DNA from: Bimastos eiseni
Lineage: Eukaryota > Annelida > Clitellata > Crassiclitellata > Lumbricidae
Assembly: GCA_959347315.1 (NCBI GenBank)
Contig: OY365811.1
Coordinates: forward strand, 27,359,645-27,423,644
Direction: 5' to 3'
DNA length: 64,000 bases
Positions 1-14,220 of this stretch are shown piece by piece. The notes below the pieces were generated by a model. That model saw nothing but the letters and a program-made list of their open reading frames with translations. It had not been told where the DNA came from and did no database searches. Both the position numbers and the translations under genes were made by a program. Position 1 is the first letter of the stretch; every line of letters begins with the position of its first letter.

Positions 1-85
1 CTTGGCCGCCACAGCTATAGCTCCTGATTCGTGGGTGCTTAGGTATCCTTGGTAGACCTCTCCAAAGGCACCCTGACCCAGTGCC
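1..85 (-). CDS. ALK: ALK-like exon 21: kinase glycine-rich loop and beta3 lysine (truncated by window)
   Basis: Joins to exon 20 as LVLVR|ALGQGAFGEVYQG, the GxGxFGxV nucleotide loop, and ends in IAVAAK; the final Lys is the ATP-binding beta3 lysine. Acceptor TTTTGTCTCTAG. The rest of the kinase lies beyond base 1. Confidence 0.95.
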
Positions 86-1983
86 CTAGAGACAAAACAG
101 AAGCGAGCTAGTTCATCTCGTAGAAAATTATTTCAATAAGTGGACAATCTTGTCACATAGGGGCAACACTAACCACATGGACGAATCAACAACGAAGAAT
201 AACCATAAATAATATTATGAAAAAGTGCTAAATTTTCAATATTTATTCATCAATTCCTTCGTTTACAATTGTTAGAGTGTAGGTATAGAATTAAATTCAT
301 TGACCTATAATTTGCGAATATTGGTTGTTTTATTGTGTAATTGAACAAGTGTATAAAATTTTTAATTGAACACCATAATTGGTAAATATAGTTGTAATCA
401 CTCCAATAAGAATTAATTATCTGGTGTAATGAGGCAGCCCCTTCTAGCGGAACGTTTATTCCTTTGTGACATACCTTTTGTTTGGTACTACACAAATGGG
501 TTACCTTTAGTAACCAAATATATAAAATCACCGGTAAGATTTCAAATTTCTGCTGTTTCCGAATAAAAACTGATTTGGCGAACAAAAAAGAATTTTTGAC
601 TTGACTTACTTATTTCGTACATTTATCATTCACCCATTGAGCAAGGCATGCACTCAACCTCCCATACACACACCCTTGTATCCATCCATCTATCCAGCCA
701 TCCGTTCAGTCATCTGGGAAGACCGATCTCCGTGTGCGGATGATGAGGTCGCGTTTTGGAGACCGTGCTTCCTCGGCCGCTGGACCGCGGTGTTGGAACG
801 GTCTCCCACCTACTGTCAGATAGACACTTTAAAACTAACTTGAAAGTGTTTCTGTTTCCTAAGGCTTATCCTGTCTGCTGACTTTCGTTTTAGGTTGTAC
901 GGCGCCCCTGTAAATAGTGGCTATAGGGCCGCGTTAACGGCCCTTATAAATCGGCGTTATTATTATTATTACTATTATTATTATTATTTTTACTATTATT
1001 ATTAGTAGTATGTCACATATGGCATTATTTATCATTAGCATTGCCAACGGATCTGTCATCAAGCCATCTGGGTCGCCGTTTGTCAGGTGCTTGTAATCTT
1101 GACATAGTGCCCTGAAAAGCCACCGCATTGAAACATTGGATCAATGCCGACAAGTTCTGGAAGAGGAAGCTTGTCTCACGGGCGTCACCAGTAGTTGTCG
1201 AAAGTCGGTGTCCAGTCTCAGACAAAAAGGCGAGGCCCTCACTATTGAGGGGACCGAAGGTTTCAATAGCGACTTTTGGAGCAAAAGTGTATTTCTTCTC
1301 CAGCTCAGAATATTTAGTGTGTTTCCTTGTGGCTGCTATCTCCGCCGCTCCTCCAGCTGTGGTAGCTGACTCGGGGATATAAGAAGCGGCCACTGTGTCC
1401 ACCACCGTCGCGTCCCAAAGTAAGGCTCGTCCCCCACTCCACGGTATCAGGGTCTACCCGTCTAGTCTCTTTCCATCTAATCTAGAAAGACCTGAAGGTT
1501 CCTTGACCGCTGGAATACAGGCTCTGTTGAGGTTACGATGGATAAGGTCGCTGATATTACAGTGTCTTGCTTGACGGCCAAAACCCAAAGAACAGAACAG
1601 GCCCTGTGCGCCTCTGACAGAGACAAAGGCGCCGCATGCGCAGGTGTGCGGCTCGCAGATAGCCACCCCTAATCGTAGGCCGACCGCCACCCTCACGGTA
1701 TCGTCCTCCAGTCTGAGATCGCGAGAGACGAGCGGGAGAGCGTATAGCCAGTCCGAGGCGTGCGGTGACTGCAAGGCCCTTAGTCTCGCCTGGTCATAGG
1801 GATCCTGTAGGTTTTCTTCTAGTGCAGACAGAACCGCTTTTAACAGCGGTCTGTCAAAGTGGGCTTGTTTATGGCCTGGCGTCGTCGGGGCAGAGGCTTC
1901 GGTGAGTTGAAGCCAGGTAGACATCGCCAAGTCGCATGCCGAGTCCGACTTCACCGGTACTGATTCTAGGATGAGGAACTGGA

Positions 1984-2059
<76 letters not shown>

Positions 2060-4255
2060 CATATATGGTTCCCATTATGCTGTCATCGCCCATGTGGGCG
2101 AGCTAAGTGAGTGTTGGTAATGTCCCGAGGAGGCAGGCGGCTTTCCAACGCTGAAGAACAACCGAGATACGTTGGAACAGAAATGACGTCTCCATTGGAT
2201 CGTGGGTTGCAGCACTCGTTCGACTACCCAACTCTGAAATGAACTCCAGTCCTTCAATGCTCCAAGCGCCGCCGGATTCCAAGGAGAGGACTACGAAGTC
2301 GTGGGCATTGATTATGGTGGAATACTTGACCCTCTTCGTCTTAGCTCCGCGTTCGGCTGCCTCGCCAGCTCTGACAGATGTGTCGACAAGATGGGACTTG
2401 GCGTAGGTGTCGGGCACTGTCACATTCCATGCCAGACATCGACCACGTGTCCAAGGAATGAGCGTGACGCCGTCCGGTCGCTTTCCGTCTTCTCTTACCA
2501 AGCCGAGAGGTTCCTTTTGCGCTGGAATCATCGCTCTGCCAAGAGCTCTCCAGATGACATCGTTCAACATGCTATGTCGTTGATGTTTTCCACTGCCTCT
2601 TCTACAAATTAGTTCATGGAGCCCTTTTGCGTCGACGCTCTCTCGACATTGGTGACATAAATGTGGTTCGCAGAGCGTCGTTCCTAGCCTCAACCCGGCT
2701 GCCATTCGTACATCCTCGTTTGAGAGGCGCAGGCCTAGGGCAGTCACAGGGGGCGCTAGCATCCAGTCTCCAGAATGAGGTGCTCGTGAGGCCAGCAGGC
2801 GAGCCCAGTCACATGGATTGTTTTTGGACTCCAGCAGACCTTTCCATGCCTTGTCTGTGAATCGGAGGTCCCATTCTTTCTGGCGATGACTCGCTGCTCA
2901 TGTTGGTGGTTCTGCATCTGTCAGGGTCTTCCAAGCGTTGAGTGCTGAACTCGCAAGTTCATATGGTTCCTCAGCAGACTCTGTTGGTAGGATGCATGCC
3001 TGGAGTTCGCTTGTACTAGCAGCAGAAGCCAGAATGGCAGAAAGTGTCAGCGTAGATGCACAACGAACTCCCAGACCACCATCGCTCACCGGCAAAGAAG
3101 CCTGGAGCCAACGGTCATTGTCAAGGTCCACATTTAAAATGTTTGACAGTCCTTCTCTCAACAGTTGATCAAACCGAGCCAAGCCCGGGCAATCAGCGCA
3201 GACGGCTGTGCGCAGACTGTACAAGAGCTTCGGTACACTTAGACTGCTTCTCAGCAGAACCAAAGCGTCATGTGTATAAAGCAAGGACAAACTTCCGATT
3301 TCCCTCTCGAGGTCAGTAGCCTTTGAATTAACGACCATGTTCACAGCTAGACCTGGAATCAGAAGTACACCCAACAAGGTCATGTCCTCGAGGGCTATGC
3401 TCGTGAACTCTTGAAACGCAGGGTCATTGTTCGGCATCTGGGTGTTGTGACACGCGATTTCGCATTTGCTGCGGTTCAAAAGCAATTCCAGATTCCTTGA
3501 TTCCTGCTCGATTAATTGAACGTCTTCGGCCACTGTTTCCTTGTTACCTTCCAATATCAGGTCATCCAGATATCCGATACGCAGATCCGATCGAAGCTTC
3601 ATCAGAATCGGTTGCAGCACAAGACAGAATTCTAGAGGTCCCAACGGATCGCCTTGCTGCTGTTTGAACCATAGCGCAACAGTGGACGGTTTGAATTGGC
3701 AGCGTGAGCGAAGTGTTAGAGCTCTGGGATCTCTCTAGCAACTGCCTCTAGAAGAGAATCTCTGCGCAGAGTGTTAAAGGCATTGGCGAAATCGAGCTTC
3801 ACTAGGACGCTGTTTTTTCAGGCATTGTGGTTATCCAACGACGTGTCGCATGGCCAGCTGGCTCAGTGCCTCCTGGAATGCCTACCCCAAGCTGAATGGG
3901 GGCGAGCAGTTGAGACAGCCTTGTTACCGCATGCGAATTAGCGCACTTTGCCGCCAGACGACACCATGTGTAGTCCACGGTGATCGGTCTTATGCCTCCG
4001 TCCTTCCTGCTTAGGACTAAAAGATTTGCCCCATAGATGACCTCATTCACCTCGTTGGATAGACCTTCCTTTAGGAGCAGATTGACAAGGTCGGATAGAT
4101 GTTGCCCGATATTGTCATCTACTCCATAGGCCATCAGATCCTTTAAGTGTTGGGCAGTTATGCCATCTGGACCGCCAGCCGAACCCGCATGGAAAGAGGA
4201 GATTATTATCATTATTATTTATTATTATTATTGTTTATTATTATTATTATTATTA

Positions 4256-4312
<57 letters not shown>

Positions 4313-7120
4313 GGTTTTCGTCCCCATCGGGCTGAACAAAAGAGCCCCTGAATGCCACTGCATTAAAACGTTGTGTACAAATAGATAGACGTTGAAAAAG
4401 ATGAGTTGTTTCGCGAGGGTCTCCCGTTGCCTGTGTCATACGGTGGCCCAGCTCTTGTAGAAACTCCATTCCAGTACGGTTTATGGGGCCCAGGGATTCG
4501 ATGGCCACTGGCACAAAATCATGCGTGGTAGGGAGGGATGAGTACTTGATGCACTTTCGTTCTGCGGCATGTTCTGCTGCTCCACCGGCTGTTGATGCTG
4601 TCAGATGCACATAAGAGGATGCGCATGTGTGAATGGCTGTTGCGTCCCATGCTAGGTGTCTGCCTCTAGCCCATGGGATTAATGTGGCGCCATCTGGTCT
4701 CTTGCCATCGGCGCGGATCAGTCCCGATGGTTCTCTTGAGCTCGGAATGTCCGCTTTCAAGAGAGCTCTCCAGATTATTTCATTTATGGCAGAGTGTCGT
4801 GCTGCTCTTCCCATTGATCTTCTGCAGACCAGACCGTGATGTCCACCTGGATCGAAACTCTCCCCGCATTGACATGGATGCGGTGCACAGAGCACTAGTC
4901 CTAGGCGAAGTCCTGCCGCAACCCTGACCTCCTCATTGTTTAATCCCAGCCCGCAGGAAGCCAAAGGGGTAGTCCAAAGCCAGTCTCCGGTGTGCGGGGC
5001 AAATAATGCTCGCATTCTGGCTTGACTAAGTGGGTTGTCGCATCCGGACCAAACTTTCGCTTTATCTTCGTTTATCAAAGGTCTGTCCCAGGTCTTCTGT
5101 TGGTCGGAACCGGTATCATCGTCACTGGAAGGGAATCCTTACTAACGTTTGACATTTCCTCCTGGTACACGTCGTTCCACTCTTCCACGGCTAAGATGGC
5201 GCCCACGAGCGAGACGGTCGACGCAGCTGACGCCAAATAGGCTGAAGTTGCCAGCATCGATACCCGCCTGATCCTGAGTCCTCCATCTCTAATCGGGTGC
5301 GAAGCCTGTAACCACTGAATGTCATTGAGCTCCGTGTTGAGGATCTTCTCCAGTCCTGTTTTAGTCTGATGGTCTCTTGTCTCCAGTAACTGGTGGTTCC
5401 AGCACGGAGAAGTTCGCAGCAGGTAAGTCATCTTTGCCGCCCCGAAACAGGATCTCTGCATTACGAGGGCTGCTTGTGACTGGATGTCCATAAGGTCTTT
5501 CAATATTCGATCAAATTGTTCGCTGTGTTCTTGCAAGGCTTCATCAAGGGCCTTCCCTCTGAAAAGTGGAGAACCCAAAAGGGTCAATTCCTCTGGTTCT
5601 CGTCTTCTGAAGTCCTCAAAACCCTCTCCAATCGACTCTGCCTCCGAGTAGTACTCACATTTAAGTCTGTTCAGGGAAATTCCGAGCGTTGTCTCAAGCT
5701 CTTTTATCTTTGTCAAATCATCCACGTTTCCACCTAGGGAAAGATCATCTAGGTACCCAAGCTTGAACGGAGATCGCAACTCCCTTAACGTCGGCTGCAG
5801 GGGCAGGCAAAACAGCAGAGGCCCTAGGGGGTCTCCCTGCTGTGGTCCCATCCTAGACCTCACTACAAATCGACCGAATTGTAGGTTGGCCTCAATTGAA
5901 TATGCCTGGTGGGTGAACGCATAGAGTTCTGGGATGGTGTCATGGACGGTTCGAAGCATTACATCTCTCCGCAGTGTGTTGAAAGCATTTGCGAAGTCCA
6001 ATTTTACAAAGATTTGGTCTCGTTGCATGTTCGTCACAAAATTTCTTGCGGCGTGAACCGCTGTCTTTCCCTCTCCAGAGGTTGCAATGCCTACCTGGAG
6101 CGGGGTGAAGAACTCTCCCAGTCTTTTCAGGGCATAATTATTGGCACATTTTGCTGCCAGCCTGCGCCATACATATCCGATGACAATCGGTCTGAGACCT
6201 CCTGATTTCTTGGAAAGTGCGATAAGAGACCCTCCAAATATCAGTTCACGTAACGCGAGTGGACAATCACCACGCAACAGTACATTCATGAAGCCCGTCG
6301 TAGACTGGAGTAATGTACCAGCCAATTCCCTGGTGTTTATTAGGTTGAGAAGATGCTGGGGTCGGAACCCACCCGGACCCCCCGCTGAACCCGCCGGGAA
6401 CGATCTAATCGCATCTTCCACTTCTCTCACAGTGACCTGGAAAGAACACGTTTGTGACGACTCAGGCAAGTCTGACATTTGGTCCGTCCATCCCATTTGC
6501 TGGGTGTGTCTTTCCTGCAAAGCGTTAAGTGATTCGGTCGCCGCCTCGACTGGGTGGTCCTGACTGCAGAGTATACGTGATGCGGCCCTGACGTTGCCCT
6601 CCTCCACCTTGGCATTCACCGCTGCCAAAAACATCTCTCGAGCATCTACCCTCCATCGTGTCCCTGACGCAATCTGCTTCCACATCATCCTCTCTCGCAT
6701 AGTCCTTATTCTCGAGGCGTCTTTTAACCACATTTGCCGCGTTATGTCTGCGGCCTGTCCGCTGTGGCTGTGCAAGAACGCTGGAGGCAAAGCGAAGCAG
6801 CTGATGCCATGTCTCAATGTTACTTGGGTCGTTGTCAATGGAAGCCATAATTCTCTCTAGGGCCTGTGAACAGGCGAATCGAGCAGCCTTCGGGACATGC
6901 TTCATGACGTCTCCACTTCTTTTTCTCGGGTGGTTGATATTTCCTGTTCCTTGATGCAGAATCGCCTTGCTTCGCTGGGTCAGCATCTCTGGCTCTTGCT
7001 GAACCCCGTCTGTCAATGATTGCCTGTCCGTCACCGATTTGTCCTGCCGCAGCTGGGTCAGTGGAGGCTTCCTCGATTATTATTATTATTATTATTGTTA
7101 TTATTATTATTATTATTACC

Positions 7121-7189
<69 letters not shown>

Positions 7190-10100
7190 GCTATCCATCT
7201 GAATCAACTCCCAGTCTTTTTGCCCACATGCACCTCGCATCATATAATCCTCCACCTAACTACCCTCCCCCATCCAAATACTCCTCAGCCTACATACATC
7301 ACCCAAATACCCATCCACCCATATATCATCAGTGTCGTCACGACACTTCGTCTACAGACATTTGGCCGACAGACATTTCGACCTATACGACTAGATGCGG
7401 AATCGATGAAAGTAATTCTGTTTAATTAGAACTTGGATGATAAATTGAATCATGCTTATGTAGAACCTGGTTTGATGACAATAATTCTGTTTGACTAGAA
7501 GCTGGATTACACGATTCTGTTCATCAATCCAGCTTCCATTAAAGCAGAATTTTTTTCATCAATTCAACTCCTACTTTAGCATGATACGTTTCATCATTCC
7601 AGCTTAAGGACGAAGTACCGTAGGCGAAAATTTGCCGACGACATATCATGGTATGCGAGATGTCGGTCGACCAAATGTATGTAGACAAATTATTGTCGTG
7701 AAACCATCAACAACCCGCCATTCCATCCCTCCGTCCATCCACCCACTCATCCATTCATCCACCCACTCAACCATGCATCTTTCCACCCATTTATCCGTCT
7801 ATCCATTTATCCATCCACAGGCGTACCTGACAAGAACCAGTCTGTCTCGTGACAGTTCCTTGAGGTCGTGACTGGTGCACTTTGTTGTCTCTCCGAAGTC
7901 GTAGGTTGGGTTGTACTCCGTGACGATGCCCTGCGCCCCCACCCCTCCTCCTCCTCCTCCTCCAGATCCTCCTAGTCCTACCACCTGTATCCCGCTCAGA
8001 CTCCGCAACTGATTTACACAGCATTCTGGATTACTCAGACGCAGCAGTCGTTCGGCCTTCAACCGTTGACGTCGGTGATGAGAAACTAAGCGAACACAAT
8101 CGTCAGAATGAAATCCATAATCGCATGAGTCTACAACTGTGTTAGAGGCTTTATATATATAGATAAATATATATATACATGTATATAACTTCATTATGTG
8201 ACATGAAATAAGTATGTAAGTAACTAACAATATTCTTTATTAGTCTACCAGCAAACGTGCAGTAGCTGACAAAGGTATAAATGATAGCATCGATTTTAAA
8301 CAAGGTCATATAACATTCACATAATGAATGTACTACTCTTGGAAAATAATACCAACTCTAGCCATCAACAGTAGCTGCAAACAGACCAAATGGTCAGTCA
8401 AAGAACTCTAACAAATTAGCCTTTTAGTCTCACAGGCAAGGGAATCAGGATTAGACTATTCAATGTGCTGTTAAAAATTACCAATTTTATGTATGTAGTG
8501 TAATTGAAATAAGTAAGTAGGAATATTCTATTTGACTACCAACAAATAAGTATGATAGCTTACAAATTTCAAACAAAGTCAAATAACATTCGCATAATGA
8601 AAGATCTCTTTTCAAAAGTATCTAAGTAGGATGAGGTCATGTGGCCTGAGTCGCATACTGTAAGGGGTCATACATATAACAAGTAGGCCTTTTCAACTAT
8701 GCATAGAATGACCATCCGACATTGAAATTCAGAGACTATGTAATTATGTATAGCTTACTATGTATAGCTATTTTTGATGTCTCGGTGAAACACGGCCATA
8801 TATACTTCAGGCAGGAATGAGATCCGGAGTGCATTCCACATTCAGTTTACGGAGGTGACCATAAAATGTGGTTACTGCCCTTAAGCTCCTTATTCCGTAT
8901 TGCAACATTACGTTGACCGCGTCAGAGTAGACTGAAGAATTTTATGGAGTAAAGAATTTACAAGAGTGTCTAAGCTTACTATTGGAAAACAGTCTGCAGT
9001 ACTCGAGACAAACAGCACAGAAATCTACAGAATACTTATACTTAATTGACGTCAATGAACATATTTTTGTCAATGTTTCACCAACTTACTCAGGTAGATG
9101 GCGCAGGTGAAGAAGAGGGCAACGAAGGCAAAGCAGGCGATGGCTACAGCAGATATTGTCCCAGGCCGGACGAAGATAGAGGGGGTCTCTCGAGCTCCCG
9201 AATCACTAGGTAGAACTCCGGTCTTTTCTGGAAATGAAATAAAATTTACACCACAGTACAGGATATACATATATATATACATGTATATATCGCGCCTAAT
9301 TGTCGTTCATTTATTCATTATTATTATATTTCAACTTTTTTACGGCCTAGCTCATTCAATTAATTATTTCTTTTACCACTTGACTTAAGTGATATCAATT
9401 AATTACAACTCATGCAAATACTTTTGAAGCATAAAGTTAATACTCTTGGCTTCAATAGTCATTTATTAGTAACATTAATAAAGAGAGAAACTAGTTATAT
9501 AGTTGGTCAATTATGTACAGTTGCTGAATGCAAATTGAGTGAATGCGAAACGTAAACAAGTTTCAGGGTATCATAAACTGTTCTTGAAACTGGGCTGAGT
9601 CAAAAAAGAACTTACACAGCATACACAGAAATTGTGTGAAGCGCCGTTGTGAGAGTAAGATCTTACTTACCAATACAGCTGAGTCCATCTTCAGCGATCA
9701 CCTTATTGAGAGGACAATAGCAGGTGACCTTGTTAGTTTGAAGGTCGATGTAGACGCAGAGGAACTCACAAGGACAGTCAAAGGCAAAGGACACCTCGAC
9801 CATTCCATCACCGTCATTCACCCCTAGAAGAAGCACAAAAGGGAATCATTTCAAGAATTATACAGCGCTATTTGCAGAATGTCAATCCAATTGTCAATTG
9901 TATGAATCTCAGTTGTAGGCCTACATGAGAAATCTATGTGAACAGCCTTGTGTGTGACTTCTTTCAAGTGTACAGAGTTGACGATCAACCTGTAAGCTAA
10001 GTTTTAAAAGCTTCAAGAGACTTTAAGAAGACCAGCAACAGAACTGATTACTCCACCACCACCACTTGCACTGTGGCAGTGCTTGACTCAAGCCAGGATA

Positions 10101-10294
10101 AACGAGGAGGGCAACGTTAATCATCTTTTTATCACGCAGTGCAATTATTACTAATTAAACAGCAACTAACCAAACCATCAACGTTTTGCGTCGACGAACA
10201 AACCTTCCACAGGCAACAACTGGAAATCTAAGATGATCCACAGTCTGAAACTGAATCGTAAGGGAGTGAGATTTGATATTCAAAGTAAATGTCA

Positions 10295-10329
<35 letters not shown>

Positions 10330-13300
10330 AAATAGTATCTGCATCACGCTTTGAGACTTTCAAATGGAGTCTGGACAGTTGAGTGGAAAGGTGGATGTTA
10401 GCCTAAAGAATGTAGGCCTAATTATATTATAAGCGTCAGAGTATTATTTTATAGAACAGTGTTGTATCCCTATTTACAGATTTGTTGTAGAAGTAGCTCA
10501 CACACCAGCATCAAATCTTGGATTTGATCCATCGGCGCTGATGTAGGAAGATCCGCCTTGACCGTTATGTTCTGATCCTCCAGATATGGAAACATTACCA
10601 CCTGGACAACGAAGAATTCAGAAGCATTTGATGGAAATTTAGAACAAGACTGGTCGGTAGGTTGAGCGGCTGACAGAGTCAATTAATGACAAAATAAATA
10701 ACCAATTACTGATAAATACATTTATGAACAATAATTGAATTACCGACTAACTTATTGCTCGTTGATTAATTTATTGATTGTCTGACTGATAATGGTAAAG
10801 GCTAATTTTTATTGACTGAACAAATTATTTTAATGAGATTCGTTGCTTGATTTGTAAGCTGACTAACTGAATGACCGACTGATTGAACGATTGATTGAAC
10901 GCTTGATATATACTCACAGGTTCATCAATTGACTTATGCATCAACTTCAACAAGCGAAGCATATCCCCATCACTCTCTCTCTCTCTCTTTAACCTACCTG
11001 TATATCCACCACCACCTCCTCCAGCCAGACAGCCTCCACCTCCGCCGCCAAATCCGCCCATTGTCTCCCAGCCTAAGTCAAGCACCAGTGGGCAAGGACT
11101 GCCTCCCGTAGAGCCCTCGACCAGAGATAGGCCGGACTGAAGCGTGGATGGAGGACGCAGCGCGGGCCTAATGCCGCCACCGGTTCCTGTTAAATTAACA
11201 CAATTTCCATAATTATCACAGCTAGCACAAAGACGCAATCAACATATCAAGAAGCAATCAAGAAGCAATCAAGAAGCAACCAATAAGCAATCAATAAGCA
11301 ATCAATAGGCAATCAATAGGCAATCAATAGGCAATCAATAGGCAATCAACGCTATTGATGCAATCATTGCATAAGTGGCGTAGCTATATGGGAGGGCGCA
11401 GATGACGCGTGTGTTCCAGGCAGTCATAGGAAGGGGGTACATAACGAGGATCAACATTAATTTTATTTCACTCTTTATTTGCTGACAATTTTAATAACAG
11501 AAAAAATAGGTCATAGTAATGTAATGTTATGTAAAGTAACTGAGTAGTAGCTATAATGTCGATGATAATAATGGTCGTAGTAGATGGAGTGGAAGTAGAT
11601 GGTGGTAGTGGTAGTGAGGATGATGGTCGCATCGGAGTTGTGGCTACTGACCAGGTCCTGACTTGGTCGAATGCGATGACCGTCCTGGCCCAGGGCCACT
11701 AAGACCTCCGTCACTTCTCACCCGATTCAGACCAAAAGCCCCGGATTTACCTCCAGCGCCTCCAGCGACGAGAAGGGGTACGATCACTCCACTTAGCGAA
11801 TTTTTCTGAAAAATACATACAATACTCGAAACCGGTGCTTTCCAAATAATATCCGTTTCATCCTCTAGTGATATTCGTTCTGAATGCAATCCCCTAGAAT
11901 CCAATCGTTGCCAATTACATCCAAGCAATTCAATGAAGCTAACTTAGGTAGCGTAGTGAAATGACGACAGACTTAGGCCTTTATCACTACACCACTCTAC
12001 CAATAGTACATCCACCTTCATATACTATTACCACCAGCCCTCCACACACCACGGACATCATTATAATATAAATGTCGTATAATGTAAGGTACGGTAACGT
12101 TACGCATGATGAAATGTTTCTGATGCAATGCGATATGATCTGGTAGCCTACAACATGATTTTATGATGCAATATGGTATAGGCTAGTTTCATTTTCCAAA
12201 GCGATGTTCAGGACCGCTACTTAAAGATGCAATAATGCTAGTAACATAATTAGCCAAAAAAAGCGATACAATGGGATTTAATGCGGCAAACGTATCTAAA
12301 CAGAATTGGAAATAGTAATGTCTATTGCACCAGTGTCTAATCAGAGTTGTCCACGGGTCAAATCGACCCGCGATTAGGGTCGGGCCGGGTCGGGTAAAGA
12401 ATATCTGTAGATTAAGCGGGGCGGGTCAGGTCGGGTTGAGACCCTGGTGGGTCGAATTAGGTTGAGTCCCAAACCCCGATCCATTTTGACTCCCCCCCCC
12501 CAATTTTGCAGAGCTTAATTCAACTCTGTGCTTTTCATAATGATTCGTTGCGGTGTGCATGCATCTTATGTGCGTGCGTTCATTGGCTAGACATCGTCAA
12601 GGCACCTGAGCGAGGAAAGAACAGAAGAAGACACTGCAAGATTATCGCAAAGCCGATTGAACATGATACGTGCGATTGACTTCTGAGAAAAATAATCGGG
12701 CATCTTTTATGTGCCTGATTCTTTGACTCCCTGTGCAAGGAACGAACGAGCTTGAGATTAAAATCTCTTTCATAAGCCAGCATCGCTTTAGCGAACTGCG
12801 GTCCACATCGGCCTTAATCAATTACAATCAAATAAATTGAACATGGCTAAGGAATTAGCGCGAAAACTTAGGTCAACACCGGATATGTTCCTTTTAGCAC
12901 TGAACTTGGCTCAGGCTGTCCTATGGAATAATTTCTGATGAAGTTAAGAAAAAATAAAATATTAAAGAATTTATTACAAGCGCATGAGTTATCTGAGGAT
13001 GCAACGCTGTGACATGCGGGTCGGACTCTTACGTATCTAATAATATTTGGAATTATTTTGCATATATTTATGGAGAAAGTTAGTTTAGGCCAAAATAAAT
13101 GGAATAAACAAAGGCTATCGTCCTTTCAAATCAATATTATGATCATATATGGCGGTCAGATTGTGTTGCGTTTTTCGACGTTAGAATTTAAAGATAAAAA
13201 ATATTTGTAAAATTAGCACTAAAGGCGAGTCGGGTCGGATTTTTGACATTTGAAGTCGGGTCGGGTCCAATTTTGATGGATCGGGTTGGGTCGGGTCATG

Positions 13301-14156
13301 CAAATTGGACCCATTAACAACTCTGTGTCTATTGCACGAGTCATTAGGTGATGGCACACAAACCAAACCGTCATCTGGCAAGTATTCGGAAGACCAGTTC
13401 AATAAGACAAGACAGACAGAATGCGGTTGATATGCAGTCTGAAAGGCTAATTCTTAAGTTGAGAACGAGACGACATAAAAGACTGAGCAAAAATGAACAG
13501 ACACATTAAGTGAGTTTTGTTTCAAAGCCAAACTTACTGACTCAGTTACTGACTCACTTGATAACTATATTAATGAGTGATTTGTTCGTTCATTTGTACA
13601 TTAATTCGTCTATTCATTCATTCCATCGATCTTTTGTGCATTCGTTCATCCAGAAGCCGAAAGCCTCGCTATATTACGTAATGCATTATACAATCAAACG
13701 CAACACAAGGTGTGGTGTAGGTGGGATGTCATGTGCCATATAACAGCAGCAGCAGCCTCTGACCGTGAAGACGTATGTGGCGCCTCCTCCGCCGCCACCC
13801 GACGCGTTCGTAGCGCCATCTGTCGCCATCTCCATTGACCGATTCGTCGCAAACCTTCCGTGACGACAAAAGTAGGCCATGTCCTCGTTGACAGACTGTG
13901 ACAGTCGCAACAGAGAGCAATAGAGTTAAGAAGCATCACGACATTGTCAAAGAATCATCACCACAGATCAAATAAAATTACAAATTAAACAACGAAAATG
14001 AGTTCCGATGTCATCATCGTCGTCAGCATCAACTGATCTAACATAGAAGTGGCGCAATAGAAGTCATTATATGGGAATAGAATAGATGTTCATCATCAAT
14101 GCATTCATTGCAACCGTTGTTGTTATCATCGTAGGTTTCGTCTTCGTTGTCATTAA

Positions 14157-14220
<64 letters not shown>

